Shown here: one piece after another, positions 26,304-34,837 of the stretch
Layout of the letters: each line of letters begins with the position of its first letter
Numbering within the stretch: the stretch's first letter is position 1
NCBI GenBank assembly: GCA_041494885.1
Contig: JBGQBO010000001.1
Coordinates: 62,001-126,000 of the forward strand
DNA: 64,000 nucleotides
Reading direction: 5' to 3'
DNA from: JAIQFV01 sp041494885
Lineage (GTDB): Bacteria > Acidobacteriota > Terriglobia > JAIQFV01
The notes under the pieces: generated by a model
Seen by the model: only the letters and a program-made list of their open reading frames with translations
Told to the model about the DNA's origin: nothing
The model's database searches: none
Translations under genes and position numbers: made by a program

Positions 26304-27920
26304 TCATTGATCTCCACTCGGTTGTGGACGAGCAGATCGATACAGCTGCCAGGAAATGGCCCCCAATCCCAGACAATACACTGCAAGGTGCAAAATGACC
26401 CCGATGCCGTAAGGGATTTCAAAGATCATAAGAAGGACCGCAAGGCCGAGGAGCAATGCCAGAACTGATTGCGAGGCTGTTTCGGAAGAAGATCGCAAAA
26501 GAGTTCGTCCCAAGAAGACCCCCACAAAGATTTTTGCCAGGTAAAAGGACGCGGCATAGAATATCAGGAGCAGTAGCCCCAAGGGCAGACCCACTAATGT
26601 AATGCATGCAATAATCACAGCGATCGGCGTGGCAACCAGGACTGCGAAGCCCAGCCCCAGGCTTCGCCCCAGGGATCCGGTTGCCCGGACAGTCGTATGG
26701 AAGAATTTTGGCGCGAGCACAAGGATCAGCCAGCCCACCAGGAGGGCCCCCAGCAGTTTGACAACCTCCCAGAAATAAAATTTAGGCCGTGTGAAGCGAC
26801 TCTTGTGGACATTGAGGATGGTCTCGGTTTTGCCGCCCACGGACACCCCAGAAGCGATGTGAACGTTCTTTGATGTTTCCACATGGGCAGTGAGGTTTCC
26901 TCCCACGCCCGCCGGAGGAAACAGATTCAACTTCCCACCGAAGAAGGAGAGATCCCGGCCAATGCTTCCCCGAATATCCGCAGCGCCGGAAAAAACCCAC
27001 ACAGTCTGCGTCACCCTGCCCTCCAGGCTCAGATCAGCACAGCCCACCACCATGTCCCCTCCCACAGTGCCTCGCGGCTCCATGCGGAAGGATTGGATCC
27101 AACTATAAATGTTGCGCGCCACATGTCCTGTCAGGTTCAATGATTGGCTGAAACCGAATACATCGCCTTCCACGGTCCCGCTGATGTCCGTCCTCTGGGC
27201 AAAGCCGATGAAATCACCTTTTACTGTTCCATGGATTTCAACCCGGCGGGCAAAAACGATCAAATCGCCATTGATCACCCCATCCACCAGGATGGTGTCC
27301 CCGGTAGCCAGCAGGTTGTCGTTTATGGTCTCGCTGCTTCCAATCATGAGAGTCGCTTTATCGCTGCGCCTCTCCAACGCCTGGCCTGGAATCACCAGGA
27401 CCAGCAGCATGACCACCCCAATTCCCCAGCGCATAAACGACTTATGATGACGCCGCAGCAGGATCCCGGCCGTGATCACCAGGGTTGCCGAAACCAGCAC
27501 ACTTGCAATGGTAACAATCTGTGACATGATGGCCGCTCCTATATTGGTCAGGTAGAATACGATTGTGAACAACAGGTTTGATTGTCCGGGCAAATGCATG
27601 GGATTCAACCACTCCGTTGCCGGGGGTAGTTGGTGCTCCACCCAGTTGACCAGAAGACTCACCAAAACGGCGAGGACGCTTACCGCCGCCGCCTTCCCCA
27701 CCAGATCGAGCAATCGGGCGGGCTGATCGCCCGTCGACACCCAGTCTTCCTCGACGTGTTGCAATGCATTTGTCAGGACACGATTCTCAAGACGCAGCGC
27801 TTCCACCACATCCTGGCAGCGCGGGCATTCGGCCAGATGAAACCTCACTTGGCGGGCTTCGCCTTCAGGAAGTTCTCCGTCTGCATAAATGGCATACGTC
27901 TTTTCAGAAAAGCAATTCAT
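26304..27920 (-). CDS. zf-HC2 anti-sigma factor fused to a bactofilin-like polymer-forming beta-helix and membrane helices
   Basis: The protein has 538 residues. Residues 1-45 are an anti-sigma zinc finger (YADGELPEGEARQVRFHLAE, then CPRC; His28, Cys32, Cys35). Hydrophobic helices follow at about 72-95, 112-150 and 163-182. Residues about 190-335 are a right-handed beta-helix of the bactofilin / polymer-forming type with repeats such as VDGVINGDLIVFARRV, IHGTVKGDFIGFAQ and ISGTVEGDVFGFSQ. Four more membrane helices end the protein. The start shares one base with the stop of the ECF sigma gene (TGATG), so it is the cognate anti-sigma factor. The beta-helix may sense envelope state and control sigma release; that is inference. 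Confidence 0.88.
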   Translation of the reverse strand: MNCFSEKTYAIYADGELPEGEARQVRFHLAECPRCQDVVEALRLENRVLTNALQHVEEDWVSTGDQPARLLDLVGKAAAVSVLAVLVSLLVNWVEHQLPPATEWLNPMHLPGQSNLLFTIVFYLTNIGAAIMSQIVTIASVLVSATLVITAGILLRRHHKSFMRWGIGVVMLLVLVIPGQALERRSDKATLMIGSSETINDNLLATGDTILVDGVINGDLIVFARRVEIHGTVKGDFIGFAQRTDISGTVEGDVFGFSQSLNLTGHVARNIYSWIQSFRMEPRGTVGGDMVVGCADLSLEGRVTQTVWVFSGAADIRGSIGRDLSFFGGKLNLFPPAGVGGNLTAHVETSKNVHIASGVSVGGKTETILNVHKSRFTRPKFYFWEVVKLLGALLVGWLILVLAPKFFHTTVRATGSLGRSLGLGFAVLVATPIAVIIACITLVGLPLGLLLLIFYAASFYLAKIFVGVFLGRTLLRSSSETASQSVLALLLGLAVLLMIFEIPYGIGVILHLAVYCLGLGAISWQLYRSARPQPSGDQ

Positions 27921-28546
27921 CAGGACATTCGCTTCCCTTTCCCGTGTGAGAGGATCTGGCGTAACTCCTGCTTGCCACGAAAGATCAAGGTCGCGACGTG
28001 CGCATGCTGAAGATCCAACTGGCGTGCGATCTCGTCATAGCTGAAGTCGCTGTAGTATCGGAGCACCAGCGGCAGTCGATATTTTTCGGGTAGGAGCGCA
28101 ATGGCCTTCCGCACCTCTGTATTCCGTTCCAACATCATCGCCTCATCGAGCGGTGAATTCGGTTCGCCCGCTGCCGGTTGCGCCTCGGTGTCTCCGTCGA
28201 CCAGAAACCTTTGCTCGACCTGTCGCCTGCGAATCACATCCACGCAATGATGGCTTGCGATGCTGTACAGCCAGCTCAGGAACGGCACCGAGCCGTTGTA
28301 GCTGGCGATGGCACGTTTCAGCCGCAGGAAAACTTCACTGGTGGCATCCTCCGCGGCTTCTCTTGAACCCAGCATATGTCGGCAAAGCCCCAACATCCGC
28401 GGCCTGAACGTCCGGTACAGCTCGGCGAAGGATTCAGAGTCTCCGCTGGAAGCCTGCTGTATGAGTGCCTCTAAATTCAATGCTTCGCTCCGCCATCCCT
28501 GTCCGTCCTGGTTCGGCCCCTTCGAGTCGTTGCTTCTAGTCTCCAT
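27920..28546 (-). CDS. ECF-type RNA polymerase sigma factor
   Basis: The 208-residue protein has sigma region 2 at about 35-105 (FAELYRTFRPRMLGLCRHML, then AEDATSEVFLRLKRA and FLSWLYSIASHHCVDVIRRR) and region 4 at about 140-195 (LPEKYRLPLVLRYYSDFSYDEIA then a recognition helix containing HVATLIFRGKQEL). It directs RNA polymerase to a regulon that probably includes this operon. Its stop overlaps the start of the anti-sigma gene, and the amidase gene lies 68 bases upstream on the same strand. No ribosome site is evident before the ATG. Confidence 0.93.
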   Translation of the reverse strand: METRSNDSKGPNQDGQGWRSEALNLEALIQQASSGDSESFAELYRTFRPRMLGLCRHMLGSREAAEDATSEVFLRLKRAIASYNGSVPFLSWLYSIASHHCVDVIRRRQVEQRFLVDGDTEAQPAAGEPNSPLDEAMMLERNTEVRKAIALLPEKYRLPLVLRYYSDFSYDEIARQLDLQHAHVATLIFRGKQELRQILSHGKGKRMS

Positions 28547-28614
28547 TGAGTAATACGCCCGTGGATTTTAGAAATTTCAGGTTTCGAGGAATATTGTGGG
28601 TGCCTCAGAGTTCT

Positions 28615-30015
28615 TCACAACGATGGATGCCGGTTGTGCCACTCTGTCGCAGCCTCATAAGCGTGCGCAAGTTGAAGCAATTTCGTTTCGGACCAGGCCG
28701 GACCTGCAATCTGAAGGCCGACCGGCAGGCCCGAGAGGGTATATCCGCAGGGGAGAACCAGGGCGGGGATGCCGGTGAGGTTGAACAATCGCATGAATCG
28801 GGTAAGCAGACCTCGTGCCATGGGGACGGCCTCGCTTTCGGATATCGGCGTGGCCGGCTGGGGGGTTGCTGGGAGGACGATAAAGTCCACGGTTTCGAAG
28901 AGCCTCGACATCTTTCTTTGCCATTGGATCTGGGTTCGACGGGCCATAGCGAAATCGATACCCTTCAGGTCCATCCCTTGCCGCAAACGCTCGAGCACAT
29001 CCGCACCGATCTCACCGGCATGATCGCGAATTCGGTCGCGGTGATACGAAGCCGCTTCGGCCAGGAGAATTCTACTGCTGGCTTCCATCGCCTTTTCATG
29101 TCCATCGAATGAAACCTCTCGTACCTCGCATCCCAATTCGGGAAATTTGGACACCGCTCTCTCCACTGCCGATCTCGTCTCAGAATCGGTGGCCCCCAGG
29201 AAGAGCTCATTGGGGAATCCGACCTTGAACCGGAGTGGCGAGTGGACGGTCTTGATAGACGAGTCAAGGTCCTCGGCCTCACGGTTAACCGAATACGGGT
29301 CATCCGCATCGAAGCCGGAGATCACTGAAAGCAATGAAACCAGGTCCTGCACATTCCTTGCCATGGGTCCGGCATGATCTTGTGACCATGACAGAGGCAC
29401 AACCCCATTCAAACTCACACGCCCATAGGTGGGTTTGAGCCCGACGATCCCGCACAATGAAGCAGGAATTCGAATCGATCCTCCGGTATCTGTCCCGATG
29501 GACCCGAGACACATTCGGGCTGCCAGCGCGGCTCCAGAACCTCCACTGGATCCGCCGGCGATGCACTCCCGGTTCCAGGGGTTGCGACAAGCCCCGAAAT
29601 GCGGATTGATGGTGGTCACCCCCAACGCCCATTCATGCATATTGAGTTTTCCCAATATGATTGCCCCCGCGCGGCGAAGCCTTTGCGTGATGAAGGCATC
29701 CCCCGCTGCAAGGTTGCGCTTCATCAAAATGCTGCCCGCAGTCGTTGGCATACCCTTGACATCGATAAGGTCTTTGAGGGCGATAGGAATTCCATGCAGG
29801 GGACCCAGCGGGTTCCCATGGGCCACTGACTCGGTCGCTGCCCGCGCTTCCTCAAGTGCGGACTCGGCCGCCACATGGAGATACGCATTCAGTTCAGGAT
29901 TCAGCGCCTCGATGCGCGCCAGGTAAGCGCGGGTCAACTCCAGTGGTGAGAGTCGACCGGCACGTATCTCATCGCCGGCCTCGGCGATGGAAAGACTAGT
30001 CAGGGAATCATCCAT
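28615..30015 (-). CDS. amidase signature family hydrolase (GatA-like)
   Basis: The protein has 466 residues from the chosen start. The Ser-cisSer-Lys triad is complete: Lys81 (IALKDLIDV), Ser156 (AGGSSGGSG) and Ser180 (GTDTGGSIR), with spacing identical to GatA. Such enzymes hydrolyse amides; GatA itself works with GatB and GatC on Glu-tRNA, but neither partner is here, so this is more likely a free-standing amidase of unknown substrate. ATG 30015 has GGAG ten bases upstream and begins MDDSLTSLSIAEAG, the typical family start; ATG 30057, also with GGAG, is an alternative that adds 14 residues. It is upstream of the ECF sigma gene on the same strand. Confidence 0.93.
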   Translation of the reverse strand: MDDSLTSLSIAEAGDEIRAGRLSPLELTRAYLARIEALNPELNAYLHVAAESALEEARAATESVAHGNPLGPLHGIPIALKDLIDVKGMPTTAGSILMKRNLAAGDAFITQRLRRAGAIILGKLNMHEWALGVTTINPHFGACRNPWNRECIAGGSSGGSGAALAARMCLGSIGTDTGGSIRIPASLCGIVGLKPTYGRVSLNGVVPLSWSQDHAGPMARNVQDLVSLLSVISGFDADDPYSVNREAEDLDSSIKTVHSPLRFKVGFPNELFLGATDSETRSAVERAVSKFPELGCEVREVSFDGHEKAMEASSRILLAEAASYHRDRIRDHAGEIGADVLERLRQGMDLKGIDFAMARRTQIQWQRKMSRLFETVDFIVLPATPQPATPISESEAVPMARGLLTRFMRLFNLTGIPALVLPCGYTLSGLPVGLQIAGPAWSETKLLQLAHAYEAATEWHNRHPSL

Positions 30016-30807
30016 GTCTGGAAGGCTCCAAAGATCCGCTTGATCAAACCATGCCACTCCATAGGGTCCTAAGAAAAATCGGTCTGTTCAAATTAGGGAC
30101 GTCTCAGATCTCCAGCTAGGGGACAATGGGGCTCGAGATGGTAGCAGTTCCATCAGAGTATACCCTCGCAGAGTTGTCGAAACAAGCCCAGGCCCCGCAA
30201 CCTCTTCCCCGTGATCGATTGGACGGGCCCTCCCTTTTATATGGAGCGCCTAACCGCGGCAAAAACCACAGTCTGGAATGGAGCATCTGAAATCTCAAAT
30301 TTGAGATTTGCGCTTGCCTTTCGACGAGGTTGAAGACCCCGTCGATGAGGGAGGCCCATAAGGTTCCAAGAGCTTAGACCCAAACCGGAGACCGCATCCC
30401 AGGGGCGGAGGGAATTGGAGAATATGAAGTCTATTCCCCTCTCAGACTAGCTCCAACGAAGCCTTTCGAGTCACGAGTCGAGACTTAGTTCTTCGCTGAC
30501 CAACTTTGAAACCCGGCTCAGAGTCTCACGCCAAGGTCACTTTCTGAGAGTAGGTACGAGTGAGTATCAAAAACAAGAAACTTGCAGAAGGGAGTTGGCA
30601 TCTATGAATATGTGTGATAAAAAAGCGGGACGCAATACGGAGGAAGCTAATGTTAGAATCATACCAATGATAACTTTCTCTGGTTGAGCATCACATGCCC
30701 TGTTGAGGGGCACTCATCATCATTGGTTTTCGGGCACGAGGCTTAGGACAACATACAATGCGAAGTCGTCGTATTTTCCAATCCCTACCCAGGAGGAGAT
30801 TTATAAA
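30016..30807. other. long non-coding region between amidase and cytochrome c7 genes
   Basis: No open frame here has coding character. The region holds AAATTAGGGAC (30090-30100), a word shared with the REP-like site at 48892, and one copy of a dispersed element (30284-30390). The 417 bases after it (30391-30807) show only the ribosome site AGGAGGAGA of the cytochrome gene and no promoter I would defend. The 20-bp palindrome at 30290-30309 belongs to the dispersed element. Confidence 0.5.
30284..30390. repeat. dispersed intergenic element, copy A
   Basis: This stretch aligns almost without gaps to 39215-39319. Shared blocks are TCAAATTTGAGAT at the left end, TGAAGACCC in the middle, and CAAG-GCTT followed by CAAACCG at the right end, separated by 86 bases here and 85 in copy B between left and right blocks. 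I count roughly 65-70 percent identity by eye. The left end contains the perfect palindrome AAATCTCAAATTTGAGATTT. Confidence 0.6.
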
Positions 30808-31155
30808 ATGAAAAAGCGAACAAAGATTATTTTGACTCTTGCAGTTTTGGTATCACTCTGTCTCGCATTGAACCTGCTTGGGCAGGCCGCTACCAAGGCT
30901 CCAGACAAGATCGTTTTTGACGCCAAAATGGGAAAGGTCACCTTTGACCACGCCAAGCATCTCGAGCGGGAAAAGAGCGACTGCAAGGTCTGCCATGACA
31001 AGATCTTTCCCCAATCGAAAGCCCCATTGAATTTTGGTGCGGGGATGCACAAGCCGGCGGAGGCGAAGAAAGCCTCCTGCGCGGCGTGCCATATCGCCGG
31101 GGGAAAAGCCTTCGAGACCAAGGGAAACTGCAACAAGTGTCACGTCAAGGCTTAA
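30808..31155 (+). CDS. periplasmic triheme cytochrome c7
   Basis: The 115-residue product has a signal peptide (MKKRTK then a hydrophobic stretch to about 26) and three CxxCH heme sites: CKVCH (59-63), CAACH (91-95) and CNKCH (108-112). The distal His ligands are supplied by VTFDHAKHLE (His48, His51) and GMHKP (His81). This matches the c7 / class III multiheme type that shuttles electrons in the periplasm, for example during metal or anaerobic respiration. AGGAGGAGA upstream of ATG 30808 fixes the start; the frame extends to 30703 without signal. It stands alone: no reductase, quinol oxidase or other cytochrome is in the window. Confidence 0.93.
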   Translation: MKKRTKIILTLAVLVSLCLALNLLGQAATKAPDKIVFDAKMGKVTFDHAKHLEREKSDCKVCHDKIFPQSKAPLNFGAGMHKPAEAKKASCAACHIAGGKAFETKGNCNKCHVKA

Positions 31156-31300
31156 CGTGAGAGCTCTTCCGGATTGAGTAAGTATTCAGATTGATTTGTC
31201 GAACGAAGACTTTTCAAGAGTCTACTTCGGGGAAATGCGGGCCGGTGAATGAGATTCACAACGCCCAGCCGGCAGGTAGCGGTTCGGATTGGTGAAAAGA

Positions 31301-31669
31301 TTAATCAGCCCTTCGAATCAATGCTGCCAGTGAATCGCCATTCTTGATTACCCGGCTCGCGTGCCCCTTTCCCCATGTATCCTCTACCTGCAGGATGCTT
31401 CCAGAAGTGAAACGCCGCACCGTGCCATCGCTCGCCGAGACTTCCCATTCTCCAGAAAGCAGGAAATAGACACTCCGTGCCGAAGCGGGATGCCAATCCC
31501 CTTTCCAACCGGCAGGCGCATTCATAAAGGCAAACTGGGTGGCCGGAATGAAGGGTGAAAGGTTAAGAGGTGGTGCAGGAGGCGCGTAATCAACAGGGGT
31601 GAGTTCTACCTCAATGTCCTCAAAATGAGATTCTCCGGCAGAATCCGTGTAAAGTCTCACGTATTTCAT
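31301..31669 (-). CDS. single-domain cupin protein
   Basis: The protein of 122 residues is a small cupin beta-barrel: GDWHPASARSVYFLLSGEWEV carries the first cupin motif, and GSILQVEDTWGKGHASRV the second. The metal-binding His set is present only in part (HP at the first motif, GKGH at the second). Close relatives beginning MKYVRLYTD are conserved hypotheticals in soil bacteria. The ATG at 31669 has GGGAGG six bases upstream; the frame continues to 31750 without a ribosome site. It is divergent from mtnA. Substrate unknown. Confidence 0.85.
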   Translation of the reverse strand: MKYVRLYTDSAGESHFEDIEVELTPVDYAPPAPPLNLSPFIPATQFAFMNAPAGWKGDWHPASARSVYFLLSGEWEVSASDGTVRRFTSGSILQVEDTWGKGHASRVIKNGDSLAALIRRAD

Positions 31670-31936
31670 TTCCATCCTCCCAGCCTCGCAATCGTTTGAC
31701 TGAGGCAATTCCCTTCTCGGACGAGCGGAACTACGCGGCACCCAATGCATATCCCCTGGACCATCAAACTCAAATTCAGCTTGTTCGAGAATCTTCGGTC
31801 ATCGACAAGGCTGCATTTAAGCAGTATTGTATTGATGTTTCCATGCTTTTGACTATTCTGACTTATTGGCACAACGACCTAAGACCTCTGATGTAGTGGT
31901 TCAGAATATCAATCGTCTCAAGAGGAATTCTCGTTC

Positions 31937-32992
31937 ATGATCAAAACGGTGGAATGGCTGGGCGATAGCGTAAGAATGATTGACCAATTGAGGTTGCCAG
32001 GTGAGGAGGTCTATCCTGTCCTGAAGACTTACCAGGAGGTGGCCGACGCCATCCGCACCATGGTTGTTCGGGGCGCCCCCGCGATCGGCGTGACTGCCGC
32101 CTTTGGGATTGCACTCGGAGTCAAGCAGCAGCTCGCTCGAGATCGAACCCCATTCGTCGAATCCTTCAACACGATTTGCGAGGTCATGGCCAAGACGCGC
32201 CCCACCGCCGTGAACCTGTTTTGGGCCATTGAACGGATGAAGCGGGCTTTTGAAAGGTCAGTTCATGGAGACGATTGTGAATTCGACGCTGAGTGCACGG
32301 CGCGCGACCTTGAGGCCGAAGCGCTCAAGATTTATGATGAGGACATTGCCTGCAACAAGGCGATGGCTCAACACGGAGCCCGGCTCATTCCCCACAACGC
32401 CCTGATTCTCACGCATTGCAATACCGGGGCCTTGGCGACTGCGGGATTTTATGGGACGGCGCTCGGAGTCATTAAAGCCGCTCATGAACAGGGTAAGAAC
32501 ATCTCGGTGTGGGTCGATGAAACGCGGCCCTACCTTCAAGGCGCGCGGTTGACCGCATGGGAGTGTCAAAAGGAAGGCATTCCCTACACGTTGATCACCG
32601 ACAACATGGCCGGACATTTCATGAAGTTGGGGAAGGTGCACTGCGTGATTGTGGGCGCCGATCGGATTGCCGCCAATGGCGATACTGCTAATAAAATCGG
32701 CACTTACTCACTCTCGGTCCTCGCCAAAGAGCATCATCTGCCCTTCTACATCACCGCCCCCACTTCGACTATTGATGTCACACTGTCTTCCGGCGACGAG
32801 ATTCCGATCGAGGAACGGAGTTCACGGGAAGTCACCCACATCAGAAATTTTGCGATCGCTCCCGAAGGAGCCCATGCGGCTCATCCGGCCTTCGATGTGA
32901 CGCCGGCCCGAAATATCCATAGCATTATTACGGAGCGAGGAGTCTTGTATAAGCCCTTTGACGAAGCCATTCGCTCCCTCTTTACACCCTGA
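31937..32992 (+). CDS. mtnA: S-methyl-5-thioribose-1-phosphate isomerase
   Basis: The 351-residue enzyme converts methylthioribose-1-phosphate to methylthioribulose-1-phosphate in the methionine salvage pathway. It belongs to the eIF2B-like fold. Key motifs are VRGAPAIGV (about 44-52), LTHCNTGALAT with catalytic Cys161, VDETRPYLQGARLTAWE, and VGADRIAANGDTANKIGTY with catalytic Asp242. AGAGGA about ten bases upstream supports the ATG. The gene is followed after 40 bases by tsaD in the same direction, so they likely share a transcript. No other mtn genes are in the window. Confidence 0.96.
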   Translation: MIKTVEWLGDSVRMIDQLRLPGEEVYPVLKTYQEVADAIRTMVVRGAPAIGVTAAFGIALGVKQQLARDRTPFVESFNTICEVMAKTRPTAVNLFWAIERMKRAFERSVHGDDCEFDAECTARDLEAEALKIYDEDIACNKAMAQHGARLIPHNALILTHCNTGALATAGFYGTALGVIKAAHEQGKNISVWVDETRPYLQGARLTAWECQKEGIPYTLITDNMAGHFMKLGKVHCVIVGADRIAANGDTANKIGTYSLSVLAKEHHLPFYITAPTSTIDVTLSSGDEIPIEERSSREVTHIRNFAIAPEGAHAAHPAFDVTPARNIHSIITERGVLYKPFDEAIRSLFTP

Positions 32993-33032
32993 CCAGTTCT
33001 CGGATTTCACAGATTGCACCGTTGCTTAAACC

Positions 33033-34124
33033 ATGTTGATCCTGGGAATCGAATCCTCTTGTGATGAAACGGCAGCCGCGGTCGTAGAAAACGGGTGTCA
33101 CATCCGCTCCAGCGTCATCGCCTCGCAGGTGGCCATTCACAAGAAGTATGGCGGCGTGGTGCCGGAATTGGCGGCCCGCGAGCATGTCATGTCGATCGGC
33201 CCCATCGTCCGGCAGGCATTCGAGGAAGCGGGGACCCATTATGGAGATATCGACGCGATCGCCGTGACCCACGGACCCGGACTGGTCGGTTCGCTGCTCG
33301 TGGGAATCTCGTACGCGAAGGCGATGTCGATGACCCTGGAAAAACCGCTGGTCGGTGTCAATCACATTGAAGGACACATCTATGCCTCGATCATGGAGCG
33401 GCGGAAGGGTACTTCAGTCGAGGGATCAGGGGCGCCCGCACTACCCGCCCTGGCGCTCGTCGTCTCGGGGGGGCATACCAGCCTTTTCCTGGTGGCGCCT
33501 CACGGTTCAGGCATAGGGTTCAGCTACCAACTCATCGGACGCACCCGCGATGATGCCGCCGGGGAGGCATATGACAAGGTGGCCAAACTGTTAGGTCTTG
33601 GATATCCCGGGGGTCCGATTCTCGACCGCTTGTCACGATTCGGAAATCCCAAAGCGGTCCCTTTCACGAAGACAAAAATCTCTGATCGTTCGCTTGACTT
33701 CAGCTTCAGTGGCATCAAGACCGCTGTGCTAAGGTACGTTCAGAAGAATAATATCCGCCCCCTCGATCCCCGCATCCCTCACGACGAGAACGATGTGCCG
33801 CCCCTCCTATTGGATTTGGCCGCCAGCTTTCAGCGAACGGTCGTGGGCATCCTGGTCCGCTCCCTCAGATGGGGAGCGCTGCAGTTGCATCCGCAATCCA
33901 TCCTGCTGTCGGGAGGTGTGGCAGCCAACAGTGAACTTCGAGCCGCCGTGCAGAGTTTTTGCGATGAGCAAGGGCTGGATGCCTTCATCCCGCCCCCTAC
34001 ATTGACCACCGACAACGCCGCCATGATCGCCTCCGCCGGACATGACCATTTCCAGCGGGGCGAACTAGCCGATCTCACCCTCAATGCAGAGGCCAACCTG
34101 CAACTCGCAAGAAAGAGTGTCTGA
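33033..34124 (+). CDS. tsaD: tRNA N6-adenosine threonylcarbamoyltransferase
   Basis: The 363-residue Kae1/TsaD protein transfers the threonylcarbamoyl group to A37 of ANN-decoding tRNAs together with TsaB, TsaE and TsaC. Diagnostic motifs are ILGIESSCDETAAAVV at the N-terminus, the metal-binding HIEGH (His111, His115), VSGGHTSLFLV, AYDKVAKLLGLGYPGGP and LSGGVAANSELR. A stretch of about 20 residues (near 230-245, RPLDPRIPHDENDVPP) is a small insert. It lies 40 bases downstream of mtnA. The partners tsaB and tsaE are not in this window. Confidence 0.97.
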   Translation: MLILGIESSCDETAAAVVENGCHIRSSVIASQVAIHKKYGGVVPELAAREHVMSIGPIVRQAFEEAGTHYGDIDAIAVTHGPGLVGSLLVGISYAKAMSMTLEKPLVGVNHIEGHIYASIMERRKGTSVEGSGAPALPALALVVSGGHTSLFLVAPHGSGIGFSYQLIGRTRDDAAGEAYDKVAKLLGLGYPGGPILDRLSRFGNPKAVPFTKTKISDRSLDFSFSGIKTAVLRYVQKNNIRPLDPRIPHDENDVPPLLLDLAASFQRTVVGILVRSLRWGALQLHPQSILLSGGVAANSELRAAVQSFCDEQGLDAFIPPPTLTTDNAAMIASAGHDHFQRGELADLTLNAEANLQLARKSV

Positions 34125-34319
34125 CACGAACCCGAAGCACTTCTAAACCGGCAGTTGCGAAATAAGATCCCGTCGCGAAGAAGCACAAGACCGTCTCAGG
34201 CTAAAGAGTACCGGAGTTCATACTCGATCCTTGAATTTGCAAAACCCTTGCCAAAAAAATTAAGGCGTTCAGGGCCAGTGATCCGAAGGGGACCGGGCGG
34301 ATCGCGGCGGCCTCGAAAC

Positions 34320-34712
34320 CTAATCCTTCGATGGACGCTTCTTCGGAGTCACCCGGGCGAGCGAGAAAGGCTTTTCGTGAGGGAGAGGATTCTCTGAATC
34401 AAGTCGGGCGGATGCGGCCCTGAGATCTTTGGTCAGCTGCCGGAGATCAATAAGGCAAAACTGTCTTGGACCGCCGGAGAGTTTTTGGAGTGCATTCCTA
34501 AAGAGTGAATGGGCGCCGTGCCGGTTGTGTTTCTGAAGGTGATGAGCCCCGACAGCGGCTTGAATCAGTCCTTGCATCACCCTCTTGGAATTCCCGGCCA
34601 AGGCACGCCAGAGATCTTCCCAGGTCTCGTGGGCCTCAAAAAATCTTCCAGAATTAAACTGAGTAACTCCCTGGTCGAATTGTTCTCGGGAGATCCGGTA
34701 TCGTGGGGTCAT
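34320..34712 (-). CDS. DUF309 domain protein
   Basis: The 130-residue product has the DUF309 signature FNSGRFFEAHETWEDLWR, followed by RVMQGLIQAAVGAHHLQKHN. These conserved His and Glu residues suggest a helical metal-binding fold, but no activity has been established. The C-terminal 30 residues are basic and unstructured. It is a single gene with a convergent neighbour (tsaD) and lies downstream of the H1-like gene on the same strand, from which it is separated by a terminator. Confidence 0.88.
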   Translation of the reverse strand: MTPRYRISREQFDQGVTQFNSGRFFEAHETWEDLWRALAGNSKRVMQGLIQAAVGAHHLQKHNRHGAHSLFRNALQKLSGGPRQFCLIDLRQLTKDLRAASARLDSENPLPHEKPFSLARVTPKKRPSKD

Positions 34713-34769
34713 CGGCTACGCCTTGTTTCCAGGGGGAGACTTCCGGGGTCTTAGCACCTTCAAACCAAA

Positions 34770-34807
34770 ACGGGACTCGTCTTCTCCACCAGAAGAACAA
34801 GTCCCGT
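34770..34807 (-). terminator. intrinsic terminator of the histone-H1-like gene
   Basis: ACGGGACT (34770-34777) pairs perfectly with AGTCCCGT (34800-34807), with an inner TTCT/AGAA pairing. On the minus strand the hairpin is followed by TTTTGGTTTG. It starts 31 bases after the stop of the H1-like gene. Confidence 0.8.
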
Positions 34808-34837
34808 TCAGATTCCTTCTGAATCATTTCAAAGAGG

